Positions 36,340 to 47,185 of a stretch of 64,000 nt of DNA are shown here, piece by piece. Location of the stretch: NCBI GenBank assembly GCA_021234155.1, contig JAJEKV010000213.1:808001-872000 (forward strand). The letters are read 5' to 3'. The stretch's first letter is position 1; each line of letters opens with the position of its first letter. Source of the DNA: Isoetes taiwanensis. Lineage: Eukaryota; Streptophyta; Lycopodiopsida; Isoetales; Isoetaceae. The notes under the pieces are model-generated. The model was not told the origin of the DNA, did no database searches, and saw only the letters and a list, made by a program, of their open reading frames with translations. The translations under genes and the position numbers were made by a program.

Positions 36340-38450
36340 GAGTATTTTTTATTTGTAATGATTGCACAGATGATTTCTTAGGGTCTGATGGCTAACAACA
36401 ATGTCAAAGTTGTTGTTTATGCAGTAAAGCATTTCCTTATCCCTTCCCTTAGTAACTCTTTGATGCAACTCTTTATTTCAAATTTATTCTCCATGCAGTT
36501 TCATAGCCCCAGCAGCAATTTCATTTGGAGCATTCTGCCCTTACACCTTGGTAACTGTCTCTTACAACTATCGCTCATGCATATAGTCTGTTCTCTTGCC
36601 TATTGTGTTGTTGCTAATTTGACAAAGTAAAGATCACTATTGGTCAAACCAATGCCTGTAGATGCAGCTCTACCTAAAACTTTGCAGGACAATTGTGGGT
36701 TATCTCAAACTTAGATTTCTCTATAGAAGAAGTCCATCCACAGAATGTAGATTGGTGTTTGCAATGGATTGGTGTTTTTCATATGCTATACATGGTAATT
36801 TCTCCATAATTCTCTTCATATATTTTCCATCGGAGCATTGCTTATCTCCCTCTTCTCTGGAGATGTCAAAGCCTGAATCTTCAGTGATGCTCATTTTCAA
36901 TTTTCCTCATGGTATACAATAGGCAAAGGTTTTTATCCTGATATCTACAATAGACAGAGGATTTTATTGTGATATATGCTAAACTGTCGTTGCTTTTTCC
37001 TACATCTACTTGATTTTCTCCAGCACTGGTCTTCGTTGCCAAGATGAAGATGTCTAGCAATTCTTTCCACAATCTGTGTGTAACGTTTTTAGCTTGAATT
37101 GCATATTGGCTAAGAACCTTTAACAAGACAGTAAAATGAAGCTATGTTGTATCTTAATTTTTGGATTTCATCTCTATTTTTCCGTTGCTCCTGCATATTC
37201 ACGAGAAGGAAGGAACGACATCATAGGTTTCTCATGGCATGTTTAACAATTTTGCAGTTGACCTTCTTGGTTGAGCAAGCTTCCACACTCAACTGTTCTC
37301 TAAGGATAGGATTGGAAATGCATTAGCATTTGCAATATGATTCTGATAGGAGTCTCACACAGTGCGCATGTATATTTCTTATGCATGATTTTAACAGGAG
37401 TAGCTGCTACTCCTCACAGTGGCAAAGGTACATGTTGTTGTTTGTATGTTTGTCCGTGGTACATTCTTCTTTGATACATTTGTGAGAATTGTTCTTTGAT
37501 ACATTCTTCCTTGATACATCATGACGATCTTCGTCATTACAATTCTTTGTTCTTCCTTTATAGGTACCAAGCTTTTGTCCAATGCAAGACCTTTATCCGA
37601 TTCTTACTGTCAGCATTTGAAACATGCACTCTTGATATATTCGTGATGATCATGCTCATTACAAACGTTTGTCCTTCCTTTATAGGTACCATGCTTTTGT
37701 CGAGTGCAAGACCTTCATCCGATTCTTACTGTCAGCGCATATGTTCTAGAGTTCTTCTTTCCCAGACCTATCTATTACCATTTCTTCCTTTACCACTTCC
37801 TGCCATTCATCACAGAGGAAGTATGATTCTGGAAGCTAGGACAGCTATGTGGTAGATTTGGAGCATGATTCTAAAAAGGCTCGGAAGCAGCAAGAGTTAG
37901 ATGTTGAGAATGATGGCGAGTTTATGAGACCTTCTTTTGTGAACTGGACCAAAGAACAAAGCTAACATCGCGGGTCTTTAATTGGCATTGTCAAGGGTGA
38001 TGTAGAGAAGAAATCCAATTAGCAATGGAAAGCCATATACCCGTTGTGCTTATCCGTTTGGAAGACCTTTTATCGCTCTATTTTTTAGATCCAAACTGGA
38101 CAAAAAAGTACAACGAGGTAACTCGATCTTCTCGCACAACATCTAAGGTAAGATGAATGCTACATCCCCGAAAGCATGGCTTAACATTATTTCTTTACAA
38201 CTAATGCAATAAATGAAAGATCTTTCTGCTTTGCATAAAATAAAGATTTCCTGCAATGTACATGTTATGCAAAAAAGTTTATCAGGCTTTTTCTTTGAGC
38301 TACTATAAGATTCTTGAGAATTTGTTTGTTTTTAAGAAGGCCACATTATGTGATGATTTTGGCAATGATGTTTTCTTCTAGAGCTTGAATTATTTGACAC
38401 GGTTTAGGAATATGATGCAATTTTGGCTATGTTATCAGCTATGCATTTTG
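36340..38450 (+). pseudogene. Unidentified decayed multi-exon gene
   Basis: Several plus-strand stretches look like exons with AG before or GT after. They are about 36,380-36,425 (GLMANNNVKVVVYAVKHF), 36,690-36,795 (LWVISNLDFSIEEVHPQNVD, then WCLQWIGVFHML, before a GTAATT), a duplicated piece at 37,563-37,740 (LLS.ARP.SDSYCQ, twice, each after TTTATAG), 37,840-37,965 (SYVVDLEHDSKKARKQQELD, then FMRPSFVNWTKEQS) and 38,380-38,458 (ELFDTV, stop, EYDAILAMLSAMHF). I do not recognise the protein. Stops and the exon-like duplication suggest decay. The copia element at 38,459 is inserted at or just beyond the last piece. Confidence 0.35.
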
Positions 38451-38458
38451 GCAGTTGG

Positions 38459-38792
38459 TAAAGAAAGACGAAAGATAAGAGTAGAAGAAAACTGAGTTTA
38501 TATCTGAGAAACAGTACAATGGGGTCAGCTTGAATCAAGCTGAGAATAACAGAAAATAGAGAGTCGGAATTGAAAGACAACAGAGAGAAGAAACCAAGGC
38601 GTAGCTCGCCTGTGAGTGATCGTGGCATGCTTGGTTGTTCCCTTTATACTTGTCCTATGAACGGCTACTTCTAGGAATAGACAAACCGCTACTACTTCTA
38701 GGAATAGACAAACCGTTACAAATGTAAGACTTCGTGGTTGTGATGGCATTGTGATGACGCGGATATTCTCGATCTACCTTCAAAATCCAACA
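38459..38792 (-). repeat. Copia 3' LTR
   Basis: On the minus strand it starts TGTTGGATTTTG and ends TCTTTCTTTA. It matches 42,959-43,290 over its full length and is flanked outside by GTTGG. An internal direct pair (GGCTACTTCTAGGAATAGAC and its near copy on the plus strand) is kept in both LTRs. Confidence 0.92.
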
Positions 38793-38889
38793 CCCCCACT
38801 GAAGTAGATCAGCATGGCTCAATGAATCACCATGTAGAAGCCCCCAATCGGAGACAAGCCGGTGAAAGGAGCCCAATCTTGGTAGAAAA

Positions 38890-40628
38890 CGTTGATGCTT
38901 TGGTGATGCAAGAGGTTTAGTGAACATATCACCGGCATGGAATCGAGGGGCAAAATAGGATGGAGATATCGAATTGGTAACATGATCTCGAGAGAAAATG
39001 ATAGCGGAGGTCAATGTGTTTGAGACGGACGGTGATTGACTCGGATTGTGAGCGGCACGCCTATGGCCCCTTGATTGTCAAGCAGCAGAGGAATTTGAAG
39101 AGGATATGGAGATGCAAGCTATGAACAAGTTGTCGGCCAAAGGGCTTCTCGGTGGTGGTGGATGAGATAGGCTGATGTATTCAGCCTCGCTTGTGGAGAG
39201 AGCAAAGGATTGTTGTTTGGAGCTGCTCCAGCAGATGGCAAATGTGGGCAAGTGTGAAAACATAACCGCATTAATGATTTGCGATCATGAGAGAGGCAGC
39301 CCAATCAGCATCAACATAACCAATAAGATCGTAACCCCACTAGCTTTATAGAGGAGACCATGATGGAGAGTACCAAAGAAGATAGCGGAGAGTACGCTTT
39401 GAGTGCAACACGTTGAGAGTCCTTGGGAGCATTAAGATATTGGCTCGCTTTGCATATGGGAAAAGCAAGATCAGGTCTAGTAGCTTGAGCAAGCAAAATT
39501 GAGAGAACCAATAATAGATCTCAGAATGGTCAAGAAAGTATGTAAAATATGGTGAACAAAGTCGGATCGAGGGAAGGAGTTGGCAATTGGGATCCAAAGG
39601 AGTCAAGGTAGGATTGCATTGGAGCAAGTTGTGACATGAAAGGATGTTTTGCGTGTATTTCGCTGGTGAATGAAGAGGGTGCCGGCAGCTTGATCATACT
39701 TTAAGCGGATGCCAAGAAAGTAGTGAGCAGTGTCCTAAATCCTTCATAGAAAAGTGAGAGGAGAGTCGTTGTTTCAGATTTGGGAGGTCACCTTGTGGAT
39801 GAGCTAGTATGAGCAAGTCATCCACGAGACGACAAGAAATATGGGAAAAGGATGAAGTTGGAAATAAAGGCTTGCATCCCATGGACAAACACCTAATCCC
39901 AGATTATGGAGAACGTAATCGGAGAGTGTGATACCAAGACCATGAAGCTTGTCAAGTCCATAAAGAGCTTTGTGGAGTCTCCGCAGACACCGAAGTTGGG
40001 TGGAAATGAGAATCCTTAGGAACATCAATATATACTTCTTCATCAAGATTGCCGTGGAGAAAAGCATTTTGTACATCCATCTGATGAATGTGAAAACCCT
40101 GTACTGCTGCATATGCCAAGAGAGTTCTGATAGATGTCAAACGGGCAACAGGTGCATATGTCTCATCAAAGTCGATTCCTTCGATTTGGTGAACCCTTTG
40201 CCACAAACCGGCTTTGAAACGCCGACGGGTCCATCACTAGAATATTTAACCTTGTACACCCATCGACTGCCAACGATGGGGCGATTAGGAGGCCTGGGAA
40301 CAACTGACCATGTACCATTAGCATTGATTGAGGCCAATTCAGCATCCATGGCTTGCTGCCAATCTGCACGATGAGAACAATTCATGGCATCCCGAAAAGC
40401 CTTGGGTTCAGGAACAAGATCATTAGAGATCATGACATAATCAAAGGTCCATGCTGGAGGTCGCCTCTCTCTAACAGGTCGGCTGGATGATGGAGCAGTT
40501 TGGGTACAGGAAGGAGGAGCATGAAGTGATGGACATGGGGAATTGTCAAGAGAAGGGGGCAGCAAATGTAAAAAATCGTGGAGGATCAACCGAGGAGTCA
40601 AGGTTAGAACTCTCCGGAAGGATCTCAA
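38890..40628 (-). pseudogene. Copia reverse transcriptase and RNase H
   Basis: Frames on the minus strand give WQQAMDAELASINANGTWSV, VGSRWVYKVKY, IDFDETYAPVARLTSIRTLL, HQMDVQNAFLHGNLDEEVYI, then a shifted RLVDDLLILAHPQGDL (the YVDD catalytic block) and later QSFALSTSEAEYISLS (the RNase H core). These are the ordered blocks of plant copia reverse transcriptase. At least four frame changes and an altered VDD context show that it is inactive. Confidence 0.9.
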
Positions 40629-40634
40629 TCAGAT

Positions 40635-41630
40635 TCATGTTGGGTGGAATGGGGAAATATGGCACGGTTCATGCTCGCTAAAGGCAGATTGGGATCGACT
40701 ATAAGTTTTGGGCATCCAAATCATAGAATCTGTGAGGGCCTTGTGGACGTAATCAGAGCCTATGAACATGCATGGTGTACCTTTGGGTGCCATTTTGGTG
40801 GTGGACGTTGAATGAACAAAGGCTTTACACCCAAATACTCGTAGATGTTTATGAGATGCTGGACGATGGCTCCAAATTTCTTCAGGGATTGCTTGATTTA
40901 TGGCACGATGAGGAAGCAGATTTATGAGATAAGTGGCAGTGGCAATCGCTTCACCCCAGAATCTGTGGGGTACATTCATGGATAAAAGCAGAGTTCTGGC
41001 CATTTCAAGAAGAGTTATGTTGGCTCTTTCCACTCTACCATTTTGTTCAGGGCATTGTGGAGAAGAGAATTCATGACGAATTCCATGGTGGGAACAGAAG
41101 TTGCGAAAGGTGTGTGAGGTAAATTCCCCACCTCCATCAGTTCTAAGGGCCACAATAGAGCAGGCAGCAGATTTTTCAGAGAGTTGTTTGAATGAACAAA
41201 AGGAATCGAAGGTCTAGGCTTTGGTCTGGAGCAGATAAGTGAAGAGCTTGCGGGAGTGGTCATCCAGGATGACAAGAATATATTTTGCTCCTCCAAATGT
41301 TGGGTATCGAACTGGTCCAACAAGATCTGCATGCACCAAGGCAAGACAATGTGTGGCACGACTAGAAGAAAGAGGAAAATGGTTTCTGGTAACCTTACAC
41401 TGTAAGCAAGCATTGCAGGGTTGATTGTCTGGAGTCTTGGAGCAGATGTGACCTGTGTGAATGAGATGAGAAAGACGAGATGCACTCAGATGACCAAGTC
41501 TTTGATGCCGTAGAGAGGGAGACGCCACGTATGCACAAATTTGCGTGATTCCTCCATGTGTAACTGATATAAATAGCCACAACGATGGCCAATGAGAATG
41601 CAGCCGCTTTGATGATCCGATATGTGACAC
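40635..41630 (-). pseudogene. Copia integrase
   Basis: The zinc-binding start is at about 41,520-41,400 (RHQRLGHLSASRLSHLI and CNACLQCKVT, the HHCC pattern), followed by VHADLVGPVRYPTFGGAKYI with the first catalytic Asp. In another frame, from 41,153, comes ALRTDGGGEFTSHTFRNFC, SPQCPEQNGRVERANITLLE (catalytic Asp and Glu) and the copia GKxPEE-like IPEEIWSHRPASHKHLRVFG. A frame change between the two parts breaks the protein. Confidence 0.92.
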
Positions 41631-41866
41631 CGCCGTTGATGGAATGTGACCCAGAACCTCTGACTGCTATAACGACCGATAGAAAGAAGATGCTTGGTTA
41701 GTCCCGAACATGTAACACCCGGGCGGATCAATTTCGTGGAACCATTAGGAAGAACAAAAGATACAAGCAGCATTCCAACGCTTTTGTTGCCGAGAATCAT
41801 CGCCAAAACGAATCCATTCTTGAGGGCACAAAGGCTGATAGGAAGTAAAGAGTTCCCTTTTGAATG

Positions 41867-42918
41867 TCATGTGCGATGTAGCACCTGAATCAAGATACCA
41901 AGAATCACTGGGTTGAGTGTTCCAAAATCGTGACCGGAAAATAAGAATTCATTTGGCTCAACATTGTCAATGGTGAGGTTGCTTCTTTCTTCAGGAATGG
42001 ATTTGGAGGCAGGAGTGGTTTGCACTGGTGTGGGAAGTAGTGGAGTGGTGATCACAGTGGAACAGTCCCGTGCATAATGACCAAACAATTGACATCCGAC
42101 ACATTGATCCGGGCTTGTCGTGACGAGGGCTTAATTTAGAATGTGAGGGATTTGAGGAATTAGAACTCTTGCGGGCATTGGCAAACTGAAGGGAGTCTTC
42201 TTTGGCTGAGGGGGAATGCTTGGCCTTGCGCAATGCTTCAAGTCTGATTCGATCGATGGTGGCTTCAAAATTGAAATCTTCAATTTTCCCTTCAACAAAG
42301 GTAACCAAGTTCCCATAAGAATCTGGTAAACTATTTAAAAACACGCACCTTTTCGCCCCTCCGCGGACAAACAGCCCCGTGGCTCGCTAAGTCATCCAGA
42401 AATATCCTTCATGGCCCGGGATGTGTTTGTCAACATCATCCCGATCATGCATCTCTAGGTCGCGGCAGCTTCTTCCCGAGCAATACTTCGGCTGACTAGC
42501 AGTTGTTAGAGGCATACCGTTTCTGTAAGATCATCCATGCATCCCGTGCATTAGATGCATCTTTCACCAACTTGGCTGCAGTATCTCCCAAGCTACTGCA
42601 GATAATTATCCGGGCCTTCAGATCCCGGGTCTCCAACATGGCTGGATCAACTGCTTCTCCCTGCAGAATACCATGACCATCTTCGTTCCCAAGGATCTCA
42701 TCTTGATCCAGGGGTTTAAGCAAATTCCACAGATTCTTATCCTCAAGAATCATTTGGATTCGCCACTTCCAAAGATGGAAGTTTTTGCCCTCAAAGCGAT
42801 CCATCATTCTCCACTCTGCTTGTGAACCTTGAGCTCCATGAACGGCATACATGTTTCTTGAAAGAAGGGAAGGAAATGGAAGGAAGGAATGAAAAAAAAA
42901 AGGAAATGGCGGGTGCAT
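41867..42918 (-). pseudogene. Copia GAG
   Basis: From about 42,850 the frame reads MDRFEGKNFHLWKWRIQMIL, LWNLLKPLD and DAWMILQKRYAS, the usual copia GAG (UBN2/DUF4219-like) start. After a break at about 42,360-42,490, FLNSLPDSYGNLVTFVEGKI and a zinc-knuckle remnant (MFGHYARDCSTV) follow. The protein would package the element RNA in particles. Frameshifts make it inactive. Confidence 0.88.
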
Positions 42919-42958
42919 CTGAGGCGGATTTGTTCAGCCGAGATGTGGGCCCATAACC

Positions 42959-43290
42959 TAAAGAAAGACGAAAGATAAGAGTAGAAGAAAATTGAGTTTA
43001 TATCTGAGAAACAGTACAATGGGGTCAGCTTGAATCAAGTTGAGAATAACAGAAAATAGAGAGTCGGAATTGAAAGACAACAGAGAGAAGAAACCAAGGC
43101 AGAGCTCGCTTCAGAGTGATCGTGGCATGCTTGGTTGTTCCCTTTATACTTGTCCTATGAACGGCTACTTCTAGGAATAGACAAACTGTTACTACTTCTA
43201 GGAATAGACAAACTGTTACAACAGAAGACTTCGTGTTGTGATGGCATTGTGATGACGTGGATATTCTGATCTACCTTCGAAAATCCAACA
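42959..43290 (-). repeat. Copia 5' LTR
   Basis: The partner of 38,459-38,792, with the outer flank GTTGG at 43,291-43,295. Next to its inner end the minus strand reads GGTTATGGGCCCAC, the likely primer binding site, although it is not a perfect match to the usual initiator-Met tRNA site. Confidence 0.9.
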
Positions 43291-43386
43291 GTTGGTAGCA
43301 ATACATAAAGCATTAGTGACTTTAGAGATGGTGACCTTTAAACTTCTGAAAATTTGATCTGCAGCACAAGGGATATTCACATTATT

Positions 43387-43918
43387 TATCCTGCACCTCA
43401 TTTAGAATATATAGCAAAATAATAGGGGGTTATAGGGGGATTTGATATGGATGTAAAAATAACAATTCTTGAAACTATAAACCATATATTCCTAAAAGAA
43501 TCGAATAAGTTGTTATAAAAAAAAATATAGATTCAAGATAAAAAATAATCGCATTAGCTCACTGGGTATTTTGGTTAAAGTAGTCTTAGTTAGGACATTG
43601 AATTATTTCGGTCGAGGTTCGAACTCCCGTATTTTATATTCTAAAATCTTAGACAATGTCGTATAGAGGTTTGATATTCTCTGAAAACTTTAGGTGAAAT
43701 CGTATTTCATATTTCAAAATCATAGGCGCCTCCAATCATAAATGACTATATGCGAAACGAGATGTGCCTAGGAGACCCAACATACGATCTGGGTCGTAGG
43801 ATCGACGAATCCGACGATTGTGGTAGTCCAGAGTGCACCTCATTTAGAATATATAGCAAAATAATAGGCAAAATGATAGGGGGTCCAGGGGGATTTGATA
43901 TGGATGTAAAAATAACAA
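43387..43918 (+). repeat. SINE-like family, one unit plus the 5' part of another
   Basis: The same family as at 34,884-35,850. A full unit runs to about 43,847. The next starts GAATATATAGCAAAATAATA and is cut at 43,918 after GATATGGATGTAAAAATAAC. Its missing remainder (ATTCCTGAAACTATAGACC and on) is found at 59,681, on the far side of the composite element. Confidence 0.75.
43910..43918. other. Left 9-bp target-site duplication
   Basis: AAATAACAA directly left of the composite element. The identical nonamer follows the right end at 59,681-59,689. Confidence 0.88.
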
Positions 43919-44004
43919 GGAAAAACTACCAAAATGCCCCTATGAGTTTATGTAACGACCAAAATGCCCTTATGAGTTTCAAAATTATCAGAATGCCCCT
44001 GACT

Positions 44005-44685
44005 CAAATAAATGTATAAATAAATTATCAATTTGCCCCTACACACCCCCTACATACCAAACTTAAATACCAAAATGCCATTACATACTAATTCTGATCA
44101 ATCTACACCAAATTTAATTATCAAAATGCCTTATACATCAAACTTAATTACCAAAATACCCCTATACAGTCTTGTTGTGACACTTACAATGAGCCAGTGT
44201 TTCCTGTGGTCATATGGTGATGCTATTGGAAGCATGTCACCATCAGCCATATGCAGACCTCTTAGACGTCCAAAACCTAAACGCATGTGCACAGGAGAAG
44301 AAGATGTAGAGAAGAGGAATATCTTTATGGAAGGTGTAATGGAAGAGACACAATGCATGTAGTTGTAGAGCTCCAATTCAGTGATGATTGTGACTTCTGC
44401 AATCTCTTTGTTGAATTTAAACTTCTATTCTTGAGGCATTTCGTATAGATGGATAAGTATGTAAGGGCATTTTGGTAATTAAGTTTAGTATATAGGGGGT
44501 ATTTTGGTAATTAAGTTTGGTGTGTAGGGCATTTTGGTAATTAGTTTGGTGTAGATTGATCAAAATTGGTATGCAATGGCATTTTCGTAATTAAGTTTGG
44601 TGTATAGGGATATTTTGGTAATTAAGTTTGGTGCATAGGGGCAAATTGGTAATTTATTTGTATGTTTATTTTATAGAGTACAAGA
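44005..44685. repeat. Inner foldback arms made of AAAATGCC minisatellite
   Basis: About 44,005-44,169 and 44,455-44,680 are inverted copies built from units such as CCAAACTTAATTACCAAAAT followed by GCCC or ACCCC. They share longer landmarks such as TTCTGATCAATCTACACCAA against its complement. They bracket an open frame of about 190 bp (44,170-44,362). The left arm continues directly from the terminal repeat of the composite element, so the terminal repeats may originally have been longer than 250 bp. Confidence 0.75.
44170..44362 (+). CDS. Possible captured coding fragment, not recognised
   Basis: Between the inner foldback arms an open frame reads TMSQCFLWSYGDAIGSMSPS, then AICRPLRRPKPKRMCTGEED, ending EEDVEKRNIFMEGVMEETQC and M before a TAG. 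The frame stays open upstream, but there it is only minisatellite. The basic then acidic composition looks like the C terminus of a nuclear protein and unlike the arms. No family is recognised. Position between MULE-type arms is what suggests capture. Confidence 0.35.
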
Positions 44686-44690
44686 CAGGG

Positions 44691-44727
44691 ATGCGGCGGC
44701 GTTGCCGCCGCATTAGTTAAATGCTAA
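44691..44727 (+). other. Stem-loop followed by CTAA (Helitron-3'-end-like)
   Basis: ATGCGGCGGC and GCCGCCGCAT form a perfect 10-bp stem with a GTT loop, and CTAA follows 10 nt later. This is the layout of Helitron 3' ends. The next base is A where T is expected, and no 5' end is identified. It could simply be a GC-rich palindrome. Confidence 0.25.
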
Positions 44728-44920
44728 ATAATTTTAATAGATTAGGTTTCAATAATATAAAGCCCTTAAGGCCATCGGACTGGTCGCACCCTTCCAGATC
44801 CATCCATGGCAAAGGCTGCATATCCCATCTCTCAGAATAAAGATTGTAGTTTTTTCAGGACGCTCCAAAGATAATATACGCCCAATACGCATATATATTA
44901 TATCAAGCTTATCGTCACAC

Positions 44921-44944
44921 GTACATGTCACAAGTGACATGTAC
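44921..44944. promoter_or_regulatory. 24-nt palindrome near the LTR start
   Basis: GTACATGTCAC, then AA, then GTGACATGTAC: two 11-bp arms that are perfect complements. It is conserved without change in the 3' LTR at 56,621-56,644 although the surrounding LTRs differ. A dimeric regulator binding site is one possible reading. Confidence 0.6.
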
Positions 44945-45110
44945 TTGAGAGTAGGACAACGTTGCACCTAGGAGCTAAAGGTTGCACCTAGGGGGCAACC
45001 TTGGATGTTGGGTATGTAATTAAACATACACAACAAAAGGTTCCTTGTTCATCCATTTCCAAATGGCTTAAAGCCATTTGCCCATGTGGATGCCCTAACC
45101 TAGATAGGGT

Positions 45111-45140
45111 CTATATAAGGGCTAAAACCCTAGACCCTAG
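45111..45140 (+). promoter_or_regulatory. LTR core promoter: TATA box and telo-box-like motif
   Basis: CTATATAAGG at 45,111-45,120 is a clear TATA box. It is followed by AAAACCCTAGACCCTAG, which holds the plant telo-box word AAACCCTA. The same layout is in the 3' LTR at 56,811-56,840. Transcription should start about 30 bases downstream. Confidence 0.7.
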
Positions 45141-46460
45141 CTCTCCTTTCACCTTGCCAATTAGGGTTTTCTAGAGCTTCCTTTCCTCTTTCGCAGATTT
45201 AGGGCTTTCCCGGGCAAATCTCGCCGTGGTAAAGCTCGAATCGCATTGCCGTGCTCAAAAGTCGGATTTGCACAACAAAGTTGCCGAGTAGCGCTTGTCT
45301 TCGCAAGATCAAGAGCATGGACGCCTTCCCGAGGATCGTGAGCAAGCCAAGGAGCGTGTATCTAGTTGTTTCACAGCAAAACCGCCTTTAGGCATGGCAA
45401 TATGCCGGGTTTAGTATGTTAGATCATCTCTCGAAGTTTTGTAGATCCCTAGATCCGGAGACTCTAACGAATGAACCTAACATTGGATGTTAAGTAGATA
45501 GATTGATATGATTCTCTATCTCTGCTCGTGGATATTGCATGTATTCCACTGCGGATCTCCTTGTTGTGGGAAGGGGGTAGAGACCTAAAGGTCGTGGTAG
45601 AAGATGCTCCTAGCATAGCACCTTAGTTCCCACATAATTGCGCCCGCGGTACGAGGAGCCCACCCGGCCGTGGGTGAAGGGGCAAGGCCGGGCTGATAAG
45701 GAGGAACTTGTCTCATCATGGATCGACCCCTCGGGTAGTAAAGCCTATCGGGGTCTTTGCTGGCTAGGCTTAATGGCTTGTCTTTGCGTGTGGGCAAGGC
45801 ATGAGCTCGACACTGTGGGTGGTGGATATGACCTTCCGGTGAGTTCAAGTCAATAAGGGCAAAGGTGGCCCTCTAGCCACCGGGCGATGAGCATGGATAC
45901 CCTCCGGAGGAGAGGCAGCTCTCTTCCCCGCCATCATCGGGTTGGGGAGATGCAACCCGCCAGTAGCCCCTCCGGCTATTCACCCCGCAGTTACGGCTGC
46001 GAAGTCCCAACACTTTTCAAGCCTACTCGCAAAGTGTGCACGGGAGGGGCGGATGGAGTGGACTACCCTAAGCCATGTTCTATGCCAGCCAAATCCATTG
46101 CCATGAATTGGCCCGCAATGAACTCGGAGGCCTAGCCGGGCCATCCCCTTGAGTCCGAGCCCCGGTAGGATCTCTCCTTTGTATTATTGTTATGAAGGTA
46201 TTGTCGACTCGTGATGTTGCTATTGTTATGGTGATTGTGTTGTATATTATTGGTTGTGCTCACGTTTGTTTGTTATGCTTCGCAGATATAGGTCGATCCG
46301 ATGGAAGACGGATGAATGACACATCCACTTTCCTTCCGCTCTCGCCCCCATGGGAGTGGAGCAGTGGATGGCCCCCGCCGTCGGGCAAACGCGGTGGGGA
46401 ATGCTCCTCCTTCGAAAGTAATGCATGCGGGCATCGATAAGGAGTAGGGGACGCCACGGT

Positions 46461-46471
46461 TGGTATCGAGC
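46461..46471 (+). other. Primer binding site
   Basis: TGGTATCGAGC begins just inside the 5' LTR. The usual plant initiator-Met site is TGGTATCAGAGC, so one base (the A of a CAG) is missing here. Confidence 0.8.
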
Positions 46472-46675
46472 ATGATCTTGGCATCCAAGATCGAAAGTTA
46501 ATCGCCATTTCTCCCTTAGGACTAACAAGAGATTCGAGTCTTGGGGTATAGCCACCCAAGCAAGAGCTTCAACAATTGGGAAAATTCCCAATTTCTCGGG
46601 TAGATTTTAGTTCCATGATAGGTTGCTAGTGAAGTATAGCATCTTTCCCAACCTAAATTGCCAAAATTAGTTAGG

Positions 46676-46964
46676 CCCCTCACAGTAGTGCGCCCAAAGA
46701 CCATTCTTAGGCTTCAAGAAACCGATTCCGCAAAGACGACCTGTGGTGAGTGGTTGACCTCCGCTGACATAGTTAGGTGTCCCAATTAATTAAGATAATG
46801 GTGTAGTTTGGCTTATTTCCTTAGTTCTAGATAGGTTTGTATGTTATAACACTAAGAAACTCCTCAGAATTGTAAAATAGCCTCGAACCGACCCCTCACA
46901 CAGAGTGCGCCAGCACCCTTTCGGGTTGGTAATCCAATCTGCCCAAAGACTGCGGTGAGTGGTG
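46676..46964. repeat. Hairpin repeats 1 and 2 of the gypsy leader
   Basis: Two copies (46,676-46,755 and 46,891-46,964) of a unit that begins CCCCTCACA..AGTGCGCC and ends GGTGAGTGGT about 75 bp later. They are more diverged than copies 3-5 and their stems are partial. They are about 215 bp apart. Confidence 0.65.
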
Positions 46965-47185
46965 GGTGTTTGGAGTATGGTGAGCCCAAATGAATGCCTC
47001 GTACCTTCGCTAATGCCCTAGTTTGTTTTTTCCCCATATGAATTGCAGGTCCCAACCCTAAATCCCACCTCCCTATAAATAGAAAAAAATTAGGGTTTCC
47101 ATTTTACCCCCACCTTTCCCGGAGAACAGCTCGCCCAAGAAGACGATCTTCAGGCGCCAAAGCTCGAAACCCGACAAACAAAAGC

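Larger units (their letters stand above)
38459..43290 (-). mobile_element. Ty1/copia LTR retrotransposon, decayed
   Basis: A complete structural copy on the minus strand: two LTRs of about 333 bp, a polypurine tract next to the left LTR (TTCAGTGGGGG on the minus strand, about 38,793-38,803), and the copia domain order GAG, protease, integrase, reverse transcriptase, RNase H. The 5-bp GTTGG at 38,454-38,458 and 43,291-43,295 is the target duplication. By eye the LTRs differ at perhaps 15 positions, mostly C/T or small indels near CG, so insertion was not very recent. Several frame breaks make it non-autonomous. Confidence 0.93.
44855..46458 (+). repeat. Gypsy 5' LTR
   Basis: Aligns along its length with 56,566-58,157. 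The start (TCAGGACGCTCCAAAG) is degenerate against TGTGACGTTCCAAAG in the 3' copy, and the end reads GACGCCACG against GACGTCACA. The many differences include repeated CAGG/CGTG and CTG/TCG exchanges. Confidence 0.9.

Noticed and set aside
46247-46591. Open frames on both strands around the end of the 5' LTR
   Set aside because: Inconsistent between the two LTR copies, and no domain is recognised.
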